A stretch of 64,000 nucleotides of DNA from Lachnoclostridium sp. Its GTDB lineage: Bacteria > Bacillota > Clostridia > Lachnospirales > Lachnospiraceae. Positions 61,219 through 64,000 of this stretch are shown here, in pieces. A model generated the notes under the pieces. It saw only the letters and a list, made by a program, of their open reading frames with translations, searched no databases and was not told the DNA's origin. The stretch lies in the NCBI GenBank assembly GCA_023665475.1, contig JAMPEB010000004.1:1-64000 (forward strand). Reading direction: 5' to 3'. Both the position numbers and the translations under genes were made by a program. The first letter of the stretch is position 1, and every line of letters begins with the position of its first letter.

Positions 61219-62340
61219 ATGGACGAGAAGAAAAACTCAATATTTACCATAGGGATTGTGGCGGCCATCCTTCTTGCTTTTACCGCGGCGGATTTTTTTC
61301 ATGGGGACAGGGTTTTTTCGGAGACGGAGAACCGGCTTTTGGCAAAGAAACCGAAGTTTGCAAGAGAAGCCTTTTTAAGGGGAGATTTCGGGAAAGAGTA
61401 TGAAAATTATTTAACAGACCAATTTGTGAGCCGCGATAAGTGGGTGAATATCAAAACGCGGACAGACATTTTCTTCCGGAAAAAGGATATCAATGAAGTT
61501 TATCTGGGAAAAGACGATTATCTGATAGAGCGGCATCTGCCGGAGAATTACAGCGGGGAGCTGGAAGAGGAAAAGATAGCCCTGCTGGGAAAATTGACGG
61601 ATGAGTGGGGCGCAAGGGTGATGCTTGTACCGACGGCGGATAATATTTTGCAGGAAAAACTCCCTGCCTATGCGGATTACTATGATGAGAGCAGATTTTT
61701 GGAAAAAGTGCGGGAGCGGGTGGGAGAACGCAGCTATATTGATGTATATGGCATGTTGGAAGCCCACAACGAGGAAGAAATTTATTATCACACAGACCGC
61801 CATTGGACCAGTCTGGGCGCCTATTACGGATATCTGGTGTGGACCAGGGAGACTTTGAGTTTTCTGTATCCGTACAACCCACAAAACATGACAACTGTGT
61901 CGGATAATTTCCGGGGAGATCTTATCTCCCGTATTCCGGGCTTAGAAGGCGCGGATAAAATTCAGATTTTTCCGGAGACAAAAGAAAGACCCATATCCAT
62001 TACCTATGACTTTAAGAAAACGGCAGATTCTTTTTACGAAGAGAGCTATCTGACAGGGGAGAATCCCTATGGATATTTTCTGGATGATGCACATGGAGTT
62101 TTGGAGATTCATACGGATTATCAAACTGGCAGAACGCTGTTTTTGATCAAGGATTCCTGTGCCAACTGTATGATACCTCTTTTACAGCCTCACTACAGCC
62201 GTATTTATGTGGTGGACTTGCAGTATTACAGCGGCTCCCTGTCCCGGCTTATGGAAAGCTGTAAGCCGGAGAATGGCATGGATGTGCTGGTACTCTATGA
62301 CTGCATTCACTTTTTGGAGGATTTTCAATATTTAGAATAA
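61219..62340 (+). CDS. DHHW-family (AlgX/SGNH-like) polysaccharide acetylation protein
   Basis: 373 residues. One N-terminal membrane helix (about 8-28), then an extracytoplasmic SGNH-like domain. The segment NRLLAKKPKF..GKEYENYLTDQFVSRDKWV is typical of DHHW proteins; INEVYLGKDDYLIER follows. The catalytic DHHW-type motif reads YHTDRHWTSLGAYYGY, and the Ser motif is LIKDSCANCMIPLLQPHY. It works with the MBOAT protein upstream, which passes acetyl groups across the membrane, to O-acetylate a surface polysaccharide. A palindromic repeat lies between the two genes. Confidence 0.9.
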   Translation: MDEKKNSIFTIGIVAAILLAFTAADFFHGDRVFSETENRLLAKKPKFAREAFLRGDFGKEYENYLTDQFVSRDKWVNIKTRTDIFFRKKDINEVYLGKDDYLIERHLPENYSGELEEEKIALLGKLTDEWGARVMLVPTADNILQEKLPAYADYYDESRFLEKVRERVGERSYIDVYGMLEAHNEEEIYYHTDRHWTSLGAYYGYLVWTRETLSFLYPYNPQNMTTVSDNFRGDLISRIPGLEGADKIQIFPETKERPISITYDFKKTADSFYEESYLTGENPYGYFLDDAHGVLEIHTDYQTGRTLFLIKDSCANCMIPLLQPHYSRIYVVDLQYYSGSLSRLMESCKPENGMDVLVLYDCIHFLEDFQYLE

Positions 62341-62386
62341 TGATATAACCGTCACTGCGGACAATGGCGGATGAAAGGTTGCATAT

Positions 62387-63244
62387 ATGACGGATTTGGG
62401 AATACCACAGAACACCATTGCGGTGTTGCAAAAATATCAGTTTACTTTTCAAAAAAAGTACGGGCAGAATTTCCTGATTGACGCCGGAGTGCGGGAACGC
62501 ATCATAAGCGCAGCGGATATTACAAAAGAAGACTGTGTGCTGGAAATCGGTCCGGGCATCGGTACGATGACGCAGTGTCTGGCGCAAAAGGCAGGAGAAG
62601 TCATTGCCGTGGAAATTGACAGGGCATTAATCCCTATTTTGGAAGATACCCTGTCGGATTACGGAAATATAACCATTATAAATGATGATATCCTGAAAGT
62701 GGATATTGCTAAAATTGTGGAAGAAAAAAACGGGGGCAGACCGATTAAAGTGGTGGCAAATCTGCCCTATTATATCACGACGCCCATTATTATGGGGCTG
62801 TTTGAGGGAGGCGTACCTTTAAAAAGCATTACCGTGATGGTGCAGAAGGAAGTGGCGCAGCGCATGCAGGTGGGGCCGGGGACGAAGGATTACGGCGCGC
62901 TGTCTCTTGCGGTACAATATTATGCCCGGCCGGAAATCGTGGCTAATGTGCCGCCCAACTGTTTTATCCCGCGTCCCAATGTGGGCAGCGCCGTAATCCG
63001 GCTGACCCGTTATGAGAAGCCGCCGGTGGAGGTGGCGGATGAAAAAAGGATGTTTGTGCTGATTAAGGCGGTCTTTATGCATAGAAGGAAAACGCTGATA
63101 AATGCGCTGACAAATGCGCCGGAGCTTCAAATTTCCAAAGAAGATGTGCTGCGGGTATTGGCGGAAATGGAACTTCCCGCCACCGTAAGAGGGGAAACAT
63201 TTACTCTGGAGCAGTTTGCAAAATTGAGTAACCGGCTGGAGTGA
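62387..63244 (+). CDS. rsmA: RsmA (KsgA), 16S rRNA adenine dimethyltransferase
   Basis: 285 residues. Dimethylates two adjacent adenines in helix 45 of 16S rRNA during small-subunit assembly. Motifs: KKYGQNFLID, EIGPGIGTMTQCLA (SAM-binding), VEIDRALIP, NDDILKVD, the catalytic NLPYYITTPI, and the C-terminal MHRRKTLINAL. Length and order are usual. The start ATG at 62387 lies after AAAGGTTGCAT-type leader; the gene is 46 bp after the DHHW gene. Confidence 0.96.
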   Translation: MTDLGIPQNTIAVLQKYQFTFQKKYGQNFLIDAGVRERIISAADITKEDCVLEIGPGIGTMTQCLAQKAGEVIAVEIDRALIPILEDTLSDYGNITIINDDILKVDIAKIVEEKNGGRPIKVVANLPYYITTPIIMGLFEGGVPLKSITVMVQKEVAQRMQVGPGTKDYGALSLAVQYYARPEIVANVPPNCFIPRPNVGSAVIRLTRYEKPPVEVADEKRMFVLIKAVFMHRRKTLINALTNAPELQISKEDVLRVLAEMELPATVRGETFTLEQFAKLSNRLE

Positions 63245-63287
63245 CAGAGGGGCTCGCATACTTTTTTACACAAGATGTAGTTTGTTT

Positions 63288-63317
63288 TTGACAGACGCAT
63301 ACATGGTATGGTATAAT
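63288..63317 (+). promoter_or_regulatory. Promoter of the last gene
   Basis: TTGACA (63288-63293), 18-bp spacer, TATAAT (63312-63317). Confidence 0.75.
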
Positions 63318-63371
63318 AAGACCAAAAGAGCAAATATAATACCATATCGATAAGTAAAGGATGCGAATACC

Positions 63372-64000
63372 TTGGATAAATATGAATACAAAATAAAAGC
63401 AGATGAAATCAAAGACCTGATAGCACAAGGCAATTATACCCAGGCGGCAGAGCTTGCCGATTCCATAGACTGGCGCAGGGTAAAAAGTGTGATGATGCTT
63501 TGTACAATCAGCGATTTGTACAAAATCAACCGAAGATATGAGGATGCCAAAGACTTGCTTTTGCTGGCATATGAACGCAGACCCGGAGGACGGACAATCT
63601 GCTATTCTTTGTGCGAGCTTTCCCTGAAAACGGAAGATTTTGTTCAGGCAGTGGAATATTATAAAGAGTTTATATCGGTGGCGCCAAAGGATCCGGGGCG
63701 TTATATCCTGCAGTACAAAATTTTCGAGGCGCAGAATGTGAGTCTGGAGGAGCGCATAGAAGTTTTGGAAGAACTGAAGAAACGGGATTATCGGGAAAAG
63801 TGGGCTTATGAACTGGCATATTTGTACCATAGAATAGGATTGGCAACCCGCTGCGTGGAAGAATGTGACGAGATGGTGCTTTGGTTCGGCGAGGGAAGAT
63901 ATGTGGTGAAGGCATTGGAGCTTAAGCAGCTCCACCAGCCGCTCACACCGGAGCAGCAGGAAATTTATGATCATCGTTTTCATGAAGGGCAGCCTTCCCG
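63372..64000 (+). CDS. TPR-like protein, N-terminal part
   Basis: The frame is open from a TTG at 63372, preceded by AAAGGATG at nine bases and by a strong promoter, to the window end (at least 209 residues). Repeated helical hairpins are visible: IKDLIAQGNYTQAAELADSIDWRRVKS, LYKINRRYEDAKDLLLLAYERRPGG, ELSLKTEDFVQAVEYYKEFISVAPKDPG, then EKWAYELAYLYHRIGLATRCVEECDEMVLWFGEG. These are tetratricopeptide-type repeats. The opening DKYEYKIKADEIKDLI is, as I recall, conserved in a Lachnospiraceae family of unknown function. The rest of the gene lies beyond the window. Confidence 0.8.
   Translation, partial: MDKYEYKIKADEIKDLIAQGNYTQAAELADSIDWRRVKSVMMLCTISDLYKINRRYEDAKDLLLLAYERRPGGRTICYSLCELSLKTEDFVQAVEYYKEFISVAPKDPGRYILQYKIFEAQNVSLEERIEVLEELKKRDYREKWAYELAYLYHRIGLATRCVEECDEMVLWFGEGRYVVKALELKQLHQPLTPEQQEIYDHRFHEGQPS

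Noticed and set aside
1..64000. Riboswitches, T-boxes, tRNA and rRNA genes
   Set aside because: No leader with conserved riboswitch or T-box sequence and no cloverleaf with a CCA-type end was found by eye; a covariance search would be needed to be certain.

Overview
The window reads as a chromosomal segment of a spore-forming Gram-positive clostridium, most likely Lachnospiraceae. Supporting this are a GerA/SpoVAF-type germination protein next to a YtaF-type sporulation membrane protein, MurG, an LCP cell-wall ligase, a class B sortase, AgrC/LytTR-type signalling, many small lipoproteins with clostridial lipoboxes, strong GGAGG ribosome binding sites and moderate GC. There is no rRNA, tRNA, CRISPR array, phage or transposase gene. 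The taxon is inferred from gene content only.

Layout. 1-7.9 kb: the end of a DUF4143-type ATPase, an AraC regulator divergent from a two-subunit ABC exporter, a Fic AMPylase with a repeat-rich promoter, and a metallophosphoesterase. 8-12.7 kb: a co-directional blaI-blaR1-LRR-DUF4241 block with two matching palindromic operators, one before blaI and one before the LRR gene. 12.8-15.8 kb: an SPFH / NAD-kinase-like / Nudix-winged-helix (NrtR-like) operon with a perfect palindrome inside its promoter. 15.9-19.7 kb: an EAL c-di-GMP phosphodiesterase facing an orphan solute-binding lipoprotein. 20-28.6 kb: a lipoprotein-rich accessory region with three BspA-type LRR lipoproteins, a SUKH-domain lipoprotein and a membrane gene broken by one stop codon. 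28.9-38.4 kb: a LytTR/GHKL two-component pair, then a class B sortase and a 2206-residue secreted adhesin. 38.6-49.7 kb: mostly housekeeping (SDR, germination, LysM, MurG, TSCPD protein, glucose-6-phosphate isomerase). 49.8-57 kb: a hydroxyacid dehydrogenase, a decayed MacB-like ABC exporter, GtrA, LCP and a glycosyltransferase-like gene broken by an in-frame TGA. 57.3-64 kb: MATE, DHH phosphoesterase, MBOAT plus DHHW acetylation pair, RsmA, and a TPR-like protein running off the end.

Three themes stand out. First, at least two families of intergenic palindromic repeats are present. For one of them, two duplicated gene spacers give an empty-site versus filled-site comparison with a 12-bp target duplication. 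The other has arms that differ between copies in a compensating way. Second, several regulators appear to have readable operators: BlaI, the Nudix/NrtR-like protein, and sites at the fic promoter. Third, at least four membrane or transport loci show small lesions (a nonsense codon, a frameshift, in-frame deletions), so the strain is either losing accessory envelope functions or the sequence has local errors. The most novel-looking systems are the BlaI-controlled LRR/DUF4241 operon with an unusual BlaR1 sensor, and the SPFH-NADK-NrtR operon.
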